IMG/VR virus record: IMGVR_UViG_3300045125_000015
Location: 1-61,156 of that record
Direction: 5' to 3' (one strand)
Source of the DNA: a virus
DNA length: 61,156 nt
Translations under genes and position numbers: made by a program
Shown: in pieces, positions 48,358 to 55,981 of the stretch
Layout: each line of letters opens with the position of its first letter
Position numbering within the stretch: the stretch's first letter is position 1
Notes under the pieces: model-generated
The model's database searches: none
The model's input: only the letters and a program-made list of their open reading frames with translations
Told to the model about the DNA's origin: nothing

Positions 48358-48380
48358 GAAGTCTCATACTGTCTTACACT
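48352..48380 (+). promoter_or_regulatory. Candidate promoter, TTGCAT-N17-TACACT
   Basis: -35 TTGCAT at 48352-48357, 17-base spacer, -10 TACACT at 48375-48380. It directly precedes the second hairpin-ended transcript. Moderate match to sigma-70 consensus. Confidence 0.5.
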
Positions 48381-48386
48381 GTGCGC

Positions 48387-48490
48387 GTCACTGTGTCGGG
48401 CAGCGACAAGCCACCGAACCCTTGAGGTTTGGTTCTTACCCCTGAGGGAACGTGCCCTACACACGGAGAGCCAAGCCTCAAGGGTTTTTC
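48387..48490 (+). ncRNA. Candidate small RNA with 11-bp terminator stem, about 104 nt
   Basis: Expected start about 48387 from the promoter at 48352. The 3' part forms a perfect 11-bp stem, aacccttgagg (48417-48427) with cctcaagggtt (48476-48486), extended by ttgg/ccaa, with T5 at the end. The 40-base apical part can form further short helices. No convincing open frame fits inside. Such long-stem, T-ended structures act as terminators or stable small RNAs. Confidence 0.5.
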
Positions 48491-48520
48491 ATTTCCGGCT
48501 AGTGACCGTACCTTCCGCGA

Positions 48521-48777
48521 TGAGCAGAGAGCCTGCATGGGCTGCCGAAGAGAGAACACCGGCTACCGAGCACCCCGGCAACGCCGCGCAGCCTGTTAGT
48601 GAGGGACTGCACAAGATTACGGAGCCAGTGGTGAGACAAATCCGTGGTCGAAGCAATCGCTACCTTCTGGGAGCCAGAGCAAGTAACGGGATACGAAAGT
48701 ACCCAGCACAAGCGACCGGCAGCCAGGATCAGCAGGAATCATTGCTGGTCTGGGCAGGTGTGATACTCCAGTCGTGA
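48521..48777 (+). CDS. Doubtful open frame, 85 codons
   Basis: MSREPAWAAEERTPATEHPG through VRQIRGRSNRYLLGARASNG to VWAGVILQS. No ribosome site, no family resemblance and a basic/Ala-Gly composition typical of GC-rich non-coding DNA. It fills the stretch between the second small RNA and the HNH gene, where I otherwise see nothing. Listed so the gap is described. Confidence 0.25.
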
Positions 48778-48822
48778 CCTGCGGTAGGGGAAACGGCACG
48801 GCTTATCACCCTTGGAGGACCT

Positions 48823-49356
48823 ATGGGAGAAATGATGGGAGCGTCAAAAATTGGTATGGCCATGCTTTCCAGGTACATCAAGCACCGGCTTGGCTGCGGA
48901 GCAAAGAATGGAGTCAGCCCGTACGACTTGGCCTGCAAGGTCTTGGAGATGGATGGGAAACGTAAGCCTTTTGGCTTGAAGTCGAAAGCATGGGTGGAGC
49001 GCAACCTTGAGCACATATCTGCAATCTCGCGGCAGTACGTCAGCACAAAGCCATACCAACCACCGCCAAAACCAAAGAAGAAAGCGCCAGCAATTAGTCC
49101 CAACGTTATCTCAAATGATTTATTTTTAAAAACATATGAGTGGCGTCGTCTTCGCATGGAAGCGTTGAAAAAGTATGGGCCGAAGTGTATGTGCTGCGGC
49201 GCTACGCCTGCGACTGGTGCGGTCATGAACGTGGATCACATCAAGCCACGCAAGTTATTCCCAGAGCTGGCGTTGGAGATATCCAACCTTCAGATCCTCT
49301 GCCATGAGTGCAACCACGGCAAAGGCAACTGGGATCAGTCGGACTGGCGGTCGTGA
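48823..49356 (+). CDS. HNH endonuclease, first clear rightward early gene
   Basis: Intact, 177 residues, ribosome site ggagg before ATG 48823. The helical N terminus (LSRYIKHRLGCGAKNGVSPY) and a Pro/Lys linker precede the nuclease part: YEWRRLRMEALKKYGPKCMC CG, VMNVDHIKPRKLFPELALE and NLQILCHECNHGKGN. Zinc cysteines C-M-C-C and C-H-E-C frame the H-I-K-P-R-K and N-L-Q-I-L-C-x-x-C-N-x-x-K motifs. Because it is kept intact in the early operon it may serve recombination or defence rather than homing. Confidence 0.88.
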   Translation: MGEMMGASKIGMAMLSRYIKHRLGCGAKNGVSPYDLACKVLEMDGKRKPFGLKSKAWVERNLEHISAISRQYVSTKPYQPPPKPKKKAPAISPNVISNDLFLKTYEWRRLRMEALKKYGPKCMCCGATPATGAVMNVDHIKPRKLFPELALEISNLQILCHECNHGKGNWDQSDWRS

Positions 49357-49387
49357 TTCTTTTTACTATTGAAGCAATACATGAGTG

Positions 49388-49416
49388 TTGACAGGAACAA
49401 TGTGTTGACGGATACT
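49388..49416 (+). promoter_or_regulatory. Rightward early promoter, TTGACA-N17-GATACT
   Basis: -35 TTGACA (49388-49393), 17-base spacer, -10 GATACT (49411-49416). The 16-base word caggaacaatgtgttg (49392-49407) is identical to that in the promoter at 48006, arguing for a shared operator or activator site. A small palindrome (cctagatatagg, 49438-49449) follows just before the next gene. Confidence 0.75.
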
Positions 49417-49456
49417 AGATGTAGAGGTACAGTGATTCCTAGATATAGGAGTGGAT

Positions 49457-49618
49457 ATGAAAGAGGGGGAGTGGCTGCGGGAGTATGTGCAGGAATTTGC
49501 GGACAAGCTGGAGCAGTCTGTGGTGGAGCGGGAGCGCGAGCGTGCGGCCATGATCTGTCATGCCTGTCGTGACCTGCCGCCGGAGGTCATCGCGGAAAGG
49601 ATTTTGGATCGTAAGTAA
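49457..49618 (+). CDS. Small helical protein, 53 residues
   Basis: MKEGEWLREYVQEFADKLEQ, SVVERERERAAMICHACRDL, PPEVIAERILDRK. The E-R-E-R-A-A-x-I-C pattern matches the type seen at 42452. A ribosome site (taggag) lies seven bases upstream. Intact. Function unknown. Confidence 0.8.
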   Translation: MKEGEWLREYVQEFADKLEQSVVERERERAAMICHACRDLPPEVIAERILDRK

Positions 49619-49620
49619 TA

Positions 49621-50005
49621 CCTGGCGAGGCACGGCTTGGCTCGCCAAGGCGAGGTCGGGAAAGGTGGGGGCTGGCAACAGCGGATAGGGGATTCTCAAG
49701 AGTCCTCCTTCCCCTGGCAAGCTAGTGCTGGGCACGGCAGTGTCCGGCAAGGTTCGGTCAGGTGCGGTATGGGCTGGAAACAGCGTACAGAATCTTCTAC
49801 GAGGGTCTCTGTGCGATGTGAAGAAATCAAACACTGCGAGGCGAGGCTAGGCTGGGTAGAGCTTGGTCCGGCTAGGCAAGGTATGGGCTGCTGTGCAGCG
49901 TATAGCAGGTTCTCTGAGCCTGTTATGCGATGCGTAAGCATCAAGGGTTCGGCGCGGTCTGGAATGCAATGGCGGTGCAGGGACTGGTATGGCAAGGTTC
50001 TTTTA
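49621..50005 (+). repeat. Non-coding tandem degenerate repeats with GGYRN pentamers
   Basis: No gene in about 400 bases. Units starting at 49664, 49766 and 49880 (spacing 102 and 114) share ggt(a/g)(t/g)gggctg..acagcg(t/g)a(t/c)ag, and a partial fourth start lies at 49986. Each unit also holds a pentamer-phased stretch (ggcac ggcag ... ggcaa ggttc ggtca ggtgc ggtat) and a short hairpin (for example aggttctctgagcct; gatgcgtaagcatc). A further partial copy lies at 50683-50706. Could be a replication origin, a recombination site or an array of small RNAs. Confidence 0.7.
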
Positions 50006-50021
50006 ACTTAGGAGAGTGATC

Positions 50022-50636
50022 ATGGCAAAAGCCAAACAAGTAGCAGAAGTTTCCAACGGCGGCGCAGAGTCAATCGAGTACGGCATCCCGTACACCGCGC
50101 ATGTCACCATCGAAGGCAGCGCAGACTTCCTGTTCCATCGCTGGAACTGCGAGGCCGTAGAAGCAAAATCCAAAGCGGCAAAGAATTCCGCAGCCAAGAA
50201 AACAGACGACATCGAGTCCTACGTCTGGCGCAACGACGACGGCGAACTGTGCTGCCCCGGCGAGTACCTGCGGCAGTCCATCATCATGGCCGCCAAGTTC
50301 AAGCAAGACCCACGTTCACCACGCAAGTCAGCGATGGATCTGACCAAGGCGGGCGTAGTCAGCCTGACCAACTTGGCCAGCTTCGGCAAGACAGAGTGGG
50401 ACTACGAAGACAAGCGCCGCGTTGTCATCCAACGTGCAGGCGTGAACCGTGTGCGTCCGGCGATGAAGGCGGGCTATCGGCTCGACTTTGACCTGATGGT
50501 TCTGACACCGGAATACATCGATCAGTTCTGGCTGCAAGACACGTTATCTATGGCCGGCAGACTGGTCGGTATCGGTGACTTCCGTCCGACGTTTGGCCGG
50601 TTCAACGTAGTGAAGTTTGATATCTCTCAAGGGTGA
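50022..50636 (+). CDS. Conserved hypothetical early protein, 204 residues
   Basis: Intact; start at ATG 50022 with ribosome site taggag. YGIPYTAHVTIEGSADFLFH, RWNCEAVEAKSKAAKNSAAK, ESYVWRNDDGELCCPGEYLR, QSIIMAAKFKQDPRSPRKSA, MDLTKAGVVSLTNLASFGKT, DYEDKRRVVIQRAGVNRVRP, LSMAGRLVGIGDFRPTFGRF. A well-conserved type of phage protein just after the repeat region. Alternating beta strands with many basic residues suggest RNA or DNA contact. Function not known to me. Confidence 0.82.
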   Translation: MAKAKQVAEVSNGGAESIEYGIPYTAHVTIEGSADFLFHRWNCEAVEAKSKAAKNSAAKKTDDIESYVWRNDDGELCCPGEYLRQSIIMAAKFKQDPRSPRKSAMDLTKAGVVSLTNLASFGKTEWDYEDKRRVVIQRAGVNRVRPAMKAGYRLDFDLMVLTPEYIDQFWLQDTLSMAGRLVGIGDFRPTFGRFNVVKFDISQG

Positions 50637-50682
50637 GGTGCGGCGATGATCAGGCAGCAGTGGACGGGCAATGCAGGGATTA

Positions 50683-50706
50683 GGTTCAGGTCAGGCACGG
50701 TATGGG
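50683..50706 (+). repeat. Partial copy of the 49664-type repeat
   Basis: ggttcaggtcaggcacggta then tggg closely matches the end of unit A/B junction at 49751-49773 (ggttcggtcaggtgcggtat then ggg). As at 50005 it ends just upstream of a ribosome site, that of the gene at 50724. Confidence 0.6.
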
Positions 50707-50723
50707 TTTTATAGGAGAGTTTC

Positions 50724-51843
50724 ATGCTTCAATTTAATAGGTACATTTTGCGCGGCGAAACTGATGACTTCCACATCCGGTTCATCGCGCTGGTCAACTC
50801 CATCATCCACGAGCTGCCGGGTGACATGAAGGGCAGCATGGACAAGCTGCGTGAACTAGCACACAGGTATCCGCTGAACGACCGCCTGCCAGCAGTAGCG
50901 GCCAGGTTGTTCTTCTGGGGCAAGGTTGCATGGGATGACATCAAAGACATCCTGCCGGCAGAACTTCCATCGGCCTTCTTCTACAAGCAGGAGATCGTCG
51001 GCTGTCTAGGATACGAGCGGGCATGGCGCAGGTACGGCATCAACGAGGATCAGTGGATGCTGTATCAAGGCATGGATACCTACACCCCGCACAGTTCTCA
51101 GCCCGGCGGCTTCATCTGCTACCAGCCGCGCAGCAGCGGGTTCTTCTCCGTGATCGAGAACATCATCGCCGCTGACATTGCCGCCAGCATCGAGGGATAC
51201 GCAAATGGTTCTTCGATATGTCCGGCAACTGGTGGGCGTACGATGAGCCGTTCGAGGATATTTTCGGCGACATTTTCCAGTACCCAAAGAACGGCATGTT
51301 GCCCAAGATGAACTTCGATGCCATGCGCAAGATCTGGATGACGCCGACAGACACCACGGCATCCTTGCTGTCCACCATGAAGGCAACCTGGTACGCCCAT
51401 ATCTATCAAGCTATCGGCGCGTACGCTCCGGAGGTCAAGGGCATGGATAACTGCGGCGTAATCTTCGTGCGCGGCGGTGACAAGCTACATGACCGAGACT
51501 ATTCCATCGCCCACGCAGCCTGATCAGGCGTGACCTGAAGACGATGGAACGCTTGTGCCAGACGCGGTACGTCCTGTCTGATGACAAGGAAGCAGGCGCG
51601 AGGGTAGCGGGTCTGGATGGGTATGTCATTGACCGCAGCCATCAGGTAGAGGGCGGCTATCATCATCGCCCCGGCCAGAAGACCAGCTGCATGAACATCC
51701 TCGGCAACTATCTGGCTATGGTGGAAGCCAAGATGAACATGTCCTGCCCGTCAGCCAACCTTGTCAACGCAGCGCAGTGGACGCGGAACGATGACGAGAA
51801 CTGGAGCCAGGCCAACCCTGTTTACCGATACCTTTTGATTTAG
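50724..51843 (+). CDS. Possible GT-B (fucosyltransferase-like) enzyme, frameshifted
   Basis: MLQFNRYILRGETDDFHIRF, IALVNSIIHELPGDMKGSMD, LAHRYPLNDRLPAVAARLFF, then WFFDMSGNWWAYDEPFEDIF, PKMNFDAMRKIWMTPTDTTA and NCGVIFVRGGDKLHDRDYSI, CQTRYVLSDDKEAGARVAGL and MNILGNYLAMVEAKMNMSCP SANL. The V-x-x-R-G-G-D-K loop and a following Y-V-L-S-D-D strand resemble the H-x-R-R-G-D-K and D-D motifs of GT23/GT68-type fucosyltransferases. Indels near 51205 and 51520. About 373 residues. Fold assignment is tentative. Confidence 0.5.
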
Positions 51844-51851
51844 GGGTTGTT

Positions 51852-52021
51852 ATGACTGCTATCGGATTTTTTGTTTGATGACCTGCTTAGTAATTGGCTC
51901 TTTTGCATCTAATTTTATTGCTCCTAAATGGTTTGAATATTGTTTTGATGCGCTTGCCCTGATTGGTGTTGTTTTATTTGTGCTTGGCGTAGGAAAATTT
52001 CTTTGGGAAGTAATGCCATGA
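51852..52021 (+). CDS. Small two-span membrane protein, one frameshift
   Basis: MTAIGFF then, after an indel near 51876, LMTCLVIGSFASNFIAPKWF, EYCFDALALIGVVLFVLGVG, KFLWEVMP. Two hydrophobic helices of about 18 residues joined by a short loop. About 56 residues, AT-rich. The stop overlaps the next start (ATGA). Possibly an early inner-membrane protein, for example for superinfection exclusion. Confidence 0.65.
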
Positions 52022-52128
52022 ACTTCATCATCCACACCAAATCTTTCCTGCTCGGCATGGTGTTCGCATGGATAGCCAGCTATGCCATAGCAGCCTTGTA
52101 CAAGATGATCTTCGGGAGGCCAGAATGA
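52018..52128 (+). CDS. Single-span membrane micro-protein, 36 residues
   Basis: MNFIIHTKSFLLGMVFAWIA then SYAIAALYKMIFGRPE. One hydrophobic helix with a basic tail. Overlaps the genes on both sides by four bases. Intact. Function unknown. Confidence 0.7.
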   Translation: MNFIIHTKSFLLGMVFAWIASYAIAALYKMIFGRPE

Positions 52129-52517
52129 ATGACCGCGAACTGATGCAACAAGGATATGAAGTTCCGCTAGTGGAACAGCTTGATGCTGTGCCAAGAAATG
52201 CGCGATTGTGGATTGAAAATCCAAACGGAATGGGTAGCCGCCATTTCCCAATTGGCCTTATGTGTTACAAAGCCGCAGAAGCCCTCCGCGCCCGACTCGC
52301 GCAGCCTGAACCGGAGCCGTATGGATACATAGCGCGACGCAATTGGAAAATGCCAGTGTTCATTGAAGCTGACAATGTAGAAGCGACAGGATTACCATAC
52401 AACAACGCTGACTACGAGCCGGTATTTAAAGCCCCACCACAGCGCGAACGAGTGCAATTCCCGACGATGCTACGCAAGATGTGGAGTGGTGGCGAGGATG
52501 CAAGCGTGGCTGGATGA
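52125..52517 (+). CDS. Hypothetical early protein, 130 residues
   Basis: MNDRELMQQGYEVPLVEQLD, AVPRNARLWIENPNGMGSRH, FPIGLMCYKAAEALRARLAQ, PEPEPYGYIARRNWKMPVFI, ADNVEATGLPYNNADYEPVF and KAPPQRERVQF. The E-P-Y-G-Y-I and Y-N-N-A-D-Y-E-P-V-F-K-A-P-P-Q-R-E segments resemble phage proteins of the EWQGL group but lack the final module. The last 20 residues may be out of frame. Function unknown. Confidence 0.72.
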   Translation: MNDRELMQQGYEVPLVEQLDAVPRNARLWIENPNGMGSRHFPIGLMCYKAAEALRARLAQPEPEPYGYIARRNWKMPVFIEADNVEATGLPYNNADYEPVFKAPPQRERVQFPTMLRKMWSGGEDASVAG

Positions 52518-52540
52518 GAATGTAAACAAGGAGAATAACA

Positions 52541-52780
52541 ATGGATAGACAGTGTTCAAGTTGCGGAGGCTTTTGTAAGAAGTCAGGGTGTGAACGTGAG
52601 AACGTAAAGCCGAAGGAATGGCAAGGGCTGACGAATGAAGAAATAGAGGACGCGTATCTGTCTGGAACTGGCTTTGTGTTAGCGCGGCAAAATAATGTGC
52701 AGCAACATTTGAGCAGATACGACAATTTTTGTTTTGCCCGTGCTATTGAAAAAACTTTGAGAAAGAAAAACAATGGATAA
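52541..52780 (+). CDS. Small protein with EWQGLTNEE module (copy 2)
   Basis: MDRQCSSCGGFCKKSGCERE holds a cysteine cluster (C-x2-C-x3-C-x4-C), then KPKEWQGLTNEEIEDAYLSG, DNFCFARAIEKTLRKKNNG. Intact, 79 residues. The module matches those at 42021 and 52994. The Cys cluster suggests a metal site. Function unknown. Confidence 0.8.
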   Translation: MDRQCSSCGGFCKKSGCERENVKPKEWQGLTNEEIEDAYLSGTGFVLARQNNVQQHLSRYDNFCFARAIEKTLRKKNNG

Positions 52781-52997
52781 CTTAGATGCAATATTGTCAA
52801 TGCACGACCCACAACATCAATATGTAAGGCGCTTAGTTGGCTGCGGGCATGGGGTTTTGTTCAAAGATTACTGCCGTGATTGTGAATTAGTGCTGCTTGT
52901 TGCCAATTATAAAAACGCCCAAAAAACCATACAAAAAGTGCGAAACAGGTTAAAAGAAATGGGCGTTGATGATTTTCCAGAAGGGACAATCACATGA
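52773..52997 (+). CDS. Small Cys/His-containing protein, 74 residues
   Basis: MDNLDAILSMHDPQHQYVRR, LVGCGHGVLFKDYCRDCELV, LLVANYKNAQKTIQKVRNRL. C-x-H and C-x-x-C within CGHGVLFKDYCRDC form a likely zinc knuckle, followed by a basic helix. Intact. Overlaps both neighbours. Function unknown; could bind nucleic acid. Confidence 0.8.
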   Translation: MDNLDAILSMHDPQHQYVRRLVGCGHGVLFKDYCRDCELVLLVANYKNAQKTIQKVRNRLKEMGVDDFPEGTIT

Positions 52998-53316
52998 ATA
53001 ACCCTGTGGCATGGATACATAGGTTTATTGAAGGTGGCATTTCAATAGGCAAGAAGCCGGTAGATTTAGACAGACACCCAGATCGTTGGATGCCGGTTTA
53101 TGCCGATCCAACGCCATGTCAAACCTGCGAAGCACTAGCGCGAACAGTGATGATGGATCAAACATCGCACGACACCCCACCACAGCGCGAATGGCAAGGG
53201 CTTACGGACGAGGAAATAGACGAACTATTTGATGTGATCGTCTATGACTTACCACATGCTATTCAAGTTACCCGCGCCATCGAAGCCAAGCTGAGGGAAA
53301 AAATGGAAACCTTTGA
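52994..53316 (+). CDS. Small protein with EWQGLTDEE module (copy 3), end frameshifted
   Basis: MNNPVAWIHRFIEGGISIGK, HPDRWMPVYADPTPCQTCEA, TPPQREWQGLTDEEIDELFD, AIQVTRAIEAKLREK. The open frame runs on into the following membrane protein, but copies 1 and 2 end K-N-G-L and K-N-N-G. One extra A in the poly-A at 53298 would give LREKNGNL and stop at 53316, so I take the fusion as an error. About 107 residues. Confidence 0.7.
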
Positions 53317-53425
53317 ATGGTTGACGCTACTCGGTGGCGTGATGATCGGCATGGGAGTGTTGTTATTTATGTTCGCGGCAGCCGTCGCATTTTTTATAGG
53401 AGCAGCAGATGAACCTGAGTCTTGA
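53303..53425 (+). CDS. Single-span membrane protein, 40 residues
   Basis: METFEWLTLLGGVMIGMGVL LFMFAAAVAFFIGAADEPES. One long hydrophobic helix between an acidic N and C terminus. Start chosen at the ATG inside the poly-A junction, because the upstream gene most likely ends at 53316. Overlaps the ParB-like gene. Function unknown. Confidence 0.6.
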   Translation: METFEWLTLLGGVMIGMGVLLFMFAAAVAFFIGAADEPES

Positions 53426-54206
53426 CAAGATAAGAATTGATGGCGGCACACAAAGCCGACTCAAGATAGACGAGAACGTAGTAGCGCAGTACGCCTATGA
53501 CTTAGAGAATGGTGCTGAGTTCCCGCCGGTGGTGGTCTATAACGACGGCACAGATTACTGGCTGTCTGATGGCTTCCACCGCTACCTATCCCGCAAGCGT
53601 ATCAACAGCCCAGGGATCAACGTAACCGTCCGTGAAGGCACATCCAGGGACGCCCTGCTCAACGGTATAGAGGCCAACAATAAACACGGCCTGCGCCCAT
53701 CTAACGAAGATAAGCGGCACGGTGTACTCATCATGCTTAAAGATATCGAGTGGCAGGACATGAGCGACCGGCAGATAGCCAAGATCGCAGGCGTGAGTCA
53801 CACCTACGTCAGTAACTTGCGCAGAGAACTGAAGGAAGAAAACAAGAAAAGTGTAAACGTTGCCACAAGCAAGAATCGTACCAAAGAAGAAAAGCCTGCT
53901 GATCCTGTCGCTGATTTTACCGAGGCGGAGGTTGAGCGCGAGACCATGGCGGCGGCGGTAGAGGAATTGCAAAAGCAGAATGAGGACTTGCAAGATCAGC
54001 TGGCGATTGTCATGGCTGCAAGTACGGATGATATCCAGAAGGAAAGAGCTGAGTCAGTCATCAAAGATTTACGCGCACAACTGCGGGCAGCGGAGATAGA
54101 ATTAAAAGAAGTCACCATCAGCCGCGACATGTACCAGCGTGAGAACGGCGAGCTGAAGAAGCAAGTGACTTCCCTCCTGAAGAAACTCAAGAAGTACGAA
54201 CAATAG
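53409..54206 (+). CDS. ParB-like nuclease-domain/HTH protein with coiled coil
   Basis: Intact, 265 residues. LSLDKIRIDGGTQSRLKIDE, ENGAEFPPVVVYNDGTDYWL and SDGFHRYLSRKRI form a ParB/Sulfiredoxin-like domain (D-G-F-H-R in place of G-x-R-R). A helix-turn-helix follows (MSDRQIAKIAGVSHTYVSNL) and a C-terminal coiled coil of about 100 residues (VEELQKQNEDLQDQLAIVMA). Phage relatives lie in replication operons. Likely a DNA-binding replication or partition accessory, not proof of a plasmid state. Confidence 0.88.
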   Translation: MNLSLDKIRIDGGTQSRLKIDENVVAQYAYDLENGAEFPPVVVYNDGTDYWLSDGFHRYLSRKRINSPGINVTVREGTSRDALLNGIEANNKHGLRPSNEDKRHGVLIMLKDIEWQDMSDRQIAKIAGVSHTYVSNLRRELKEENKKSVNVATSKNRTKEEKPADPVADFTEAEVERETMAAAVEELQKQNEDLQDQLAIVMAASTDDIQKERAESVIKDLRAQLRAAEIELKEVTISRDMYQRENGELKKQVTSLLKKLKKYEQ

Positions 54207-54250
54207 GAAACGCCCAAGCCGGCGGGCGTGTGTGCCGGTAGGAGAAACTA

Positions 54251-55739
54251 ATGCCTCTAACATTGCGGGACTACCAAGAAGAAGCTATCCAAAAACTCAG
54301 AGAAGGATTCGCGAAGGGACACAGATCACAACTGTTATATCTAGGAACTGGCGGCGGCAAGACTGAGATTGCCATCGCCATGCTGGATGCGGCCAAGAAG
54401 AAGGGCAGCAAGGCAGCGATGATCCTAGATCGTATCGTCCTGTGCGATCAGACAAGTCGGCGGCTCGACAAGTACAGCGTCGATCACGGCGTACTCCAAG
54501 CAGGTCACTGGCGGTACAAGCCATACGAGAACATCCAAGTCTGCTCTGCTCAGACATTGGAGAAGCGCGGAGACTTTCCAGGTCTTGATCTTTTGGTCGT
54601 TGACGAGTGCCATGCCCAGCGTAAGCAGACCATCGAGTTCATCAAGAACAATCCGCACGTTCGTGTGGTCGGATTGTCTGCTAGTCCGTTTACCAAAGGG
54701 CTGGCCAACACTTATTCCAACGTCGTCAGTCCCATCACCACCAAGCAGCTAGTCGAGCAGGGTTCGCTGGTTCCGCTGCGCGTGTTCATCGCCAAAGAAG
54801 TGGACATGACTGGAGCCAAGAAGGTAGCGGGCGAGTGGAGCCAGGCAGATGCGACCGAGCGCGGCCTCAAGATCACCGGCGATGTGGTCACAGAGTGGGC
54901 GAAGAAAACCCGCGAGATATTTGGTGAGCCTCGCAAGACCATCGTGTTCGCGTCCGGCGTTGCGCATGGTGCAGATCTGGCGGCCAAGTTCCAAGCACTC
55001 GGCTACAACTTTGTCAGTCTGAGCTACAAAGATGATGAGGAGTGGAAGCGCGAGGTGATCGAGGACTTTGCCAAGCCCGACAGCAAGATCATCGGCCTGA
55101 TTGCCTGCGACATTCTGACCAAAGGATTTGACAACGAGCATGTCATGATCGGCGTGTCGGCGCGTCCGTTCTCCAAGTCATTCAGCAGCCATGTCCAGCA
55201 GATGGGCAGGGTCATGCGGGCAAACCAGACCAACCCTGAATCCAAACCGTTCGCTGTGTGGCTAGACCATAGTGGCAACTACCTTGCGGTTTCGCACCGA
55301 CTGGGAGGAGCTGTACGACGTAGGCGTAACCAAGCTGGAGGATGGTAAAGAGAAGCCCAAGAAAGAACTGACAGAGAAGCAGAAGAAGGAAAGCAAGTGT
55401 CCTGTCTGTGCAGCGTTGTGGGTTGGTGGGTCTGATACTTGTTACAACTGCGGCCACGTTCGTGAGCGTCGGAACATGGTGCAAGAGGTTGACGGCAAGC
55501 TGGAGGAACTCAGCGGCCATGTCCCGAAGGAAAACAAGCAGCAGTTCTGGTCTGAGATGGTCTGGATGATGCGGTATCAAGGCTGGTCGAAGGGTAGGGC
55601 AAGCCATACCTATCGGGAGAAGTTCGGAGTCTGGCCGAAAGGTCTGAGCGACAACACTCCGTCCGTACCATCGGCAGAAACCAAGAAGTTTATCGACAAG
55701 AAGCTACACGCATTCCTTAAAAAGATAGGCAGAAGATAA
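54251..55739 (+). CDS. SF2 DEAD/DEAH-type helicase with C-terminal zinc knuckle
   Basis: MPLTLRDYQEEAIQKLREGF; Walker A LYLGTGGGKTEIAIAML; motif Ia/Ib region VCSAQTLEKRGDFPGLDLLV; DECH box VVDECHAQRK; motif III VVGLSASPFTKGLA; motif V GLIACDILTKGFDNEHVMIG; motif VI QQMGRVMRANQ. After one indel near 55283 the C-terminal part has CPVCAALWVGGSDTCYNCG, a zinc ribbon, and a basic tail. About 496 residues. Probably the replicative or origin-opening helicase for this phage, acting with the primase downstream. Confidence 0.9.
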
Positions 55740-55981
55740 TGAATGAACTTATTTTGTACGATATAGGCGTGGCTATTCCAATTTGCGCGGTGTGTGACAA
55801 GCCAGTTGATAAAGTGGAGTCTATGTATGACCCAAACTATGACGGGAAAATATTTAGGGTGTACTGCCACGGCAAAATGGAGCAGCAGATTCTTGGGGCT
55901 TACATCATGATGGACGCTAAAGAAATAACTTTTGGCAAGGCGTTTGACTATCCAAAATTACCAAAGCAGGAGGGCGAGTGA
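55739..55981 (+). CDS. Small hypothetical protein with Cys/His pairs, 80 residues
   Basis: MNELILYDIGVAIPICAVCD, KPVDKVESMYDPNYDGKIFR, VYCHGKMEQQILGAYIMMDA, KEITFGKAFDYPK. C-x-x-C and C-H-G suggest a small zinc site. Intact, AT-rich compared with its neighbours. Overlaps helicase and primase genes by one base each. Function unknown. Confidence 0.8.
   Translation: MNELILYDIGVAIPICAVCDKPVDKVESMYDPNYDGKIFRVYCHGKMEQQILGAYIMMDAKEITFGKAFDYPKLPKQEGE

Noticed and set aside
48292-48520. Extension of the 48521 frame upstream to a 161-codon protein
   Set aside because: It would run through a strong hairpin terminator and a promoter-like site; no protein family features.
53409-54206. ParB-like gene as evidence for a phage-plasmid or temperate lifestyle
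   Set aside because: No ParA, integrase or repressor was seen, and ParB-like domains are common in lytic phage replication operons.
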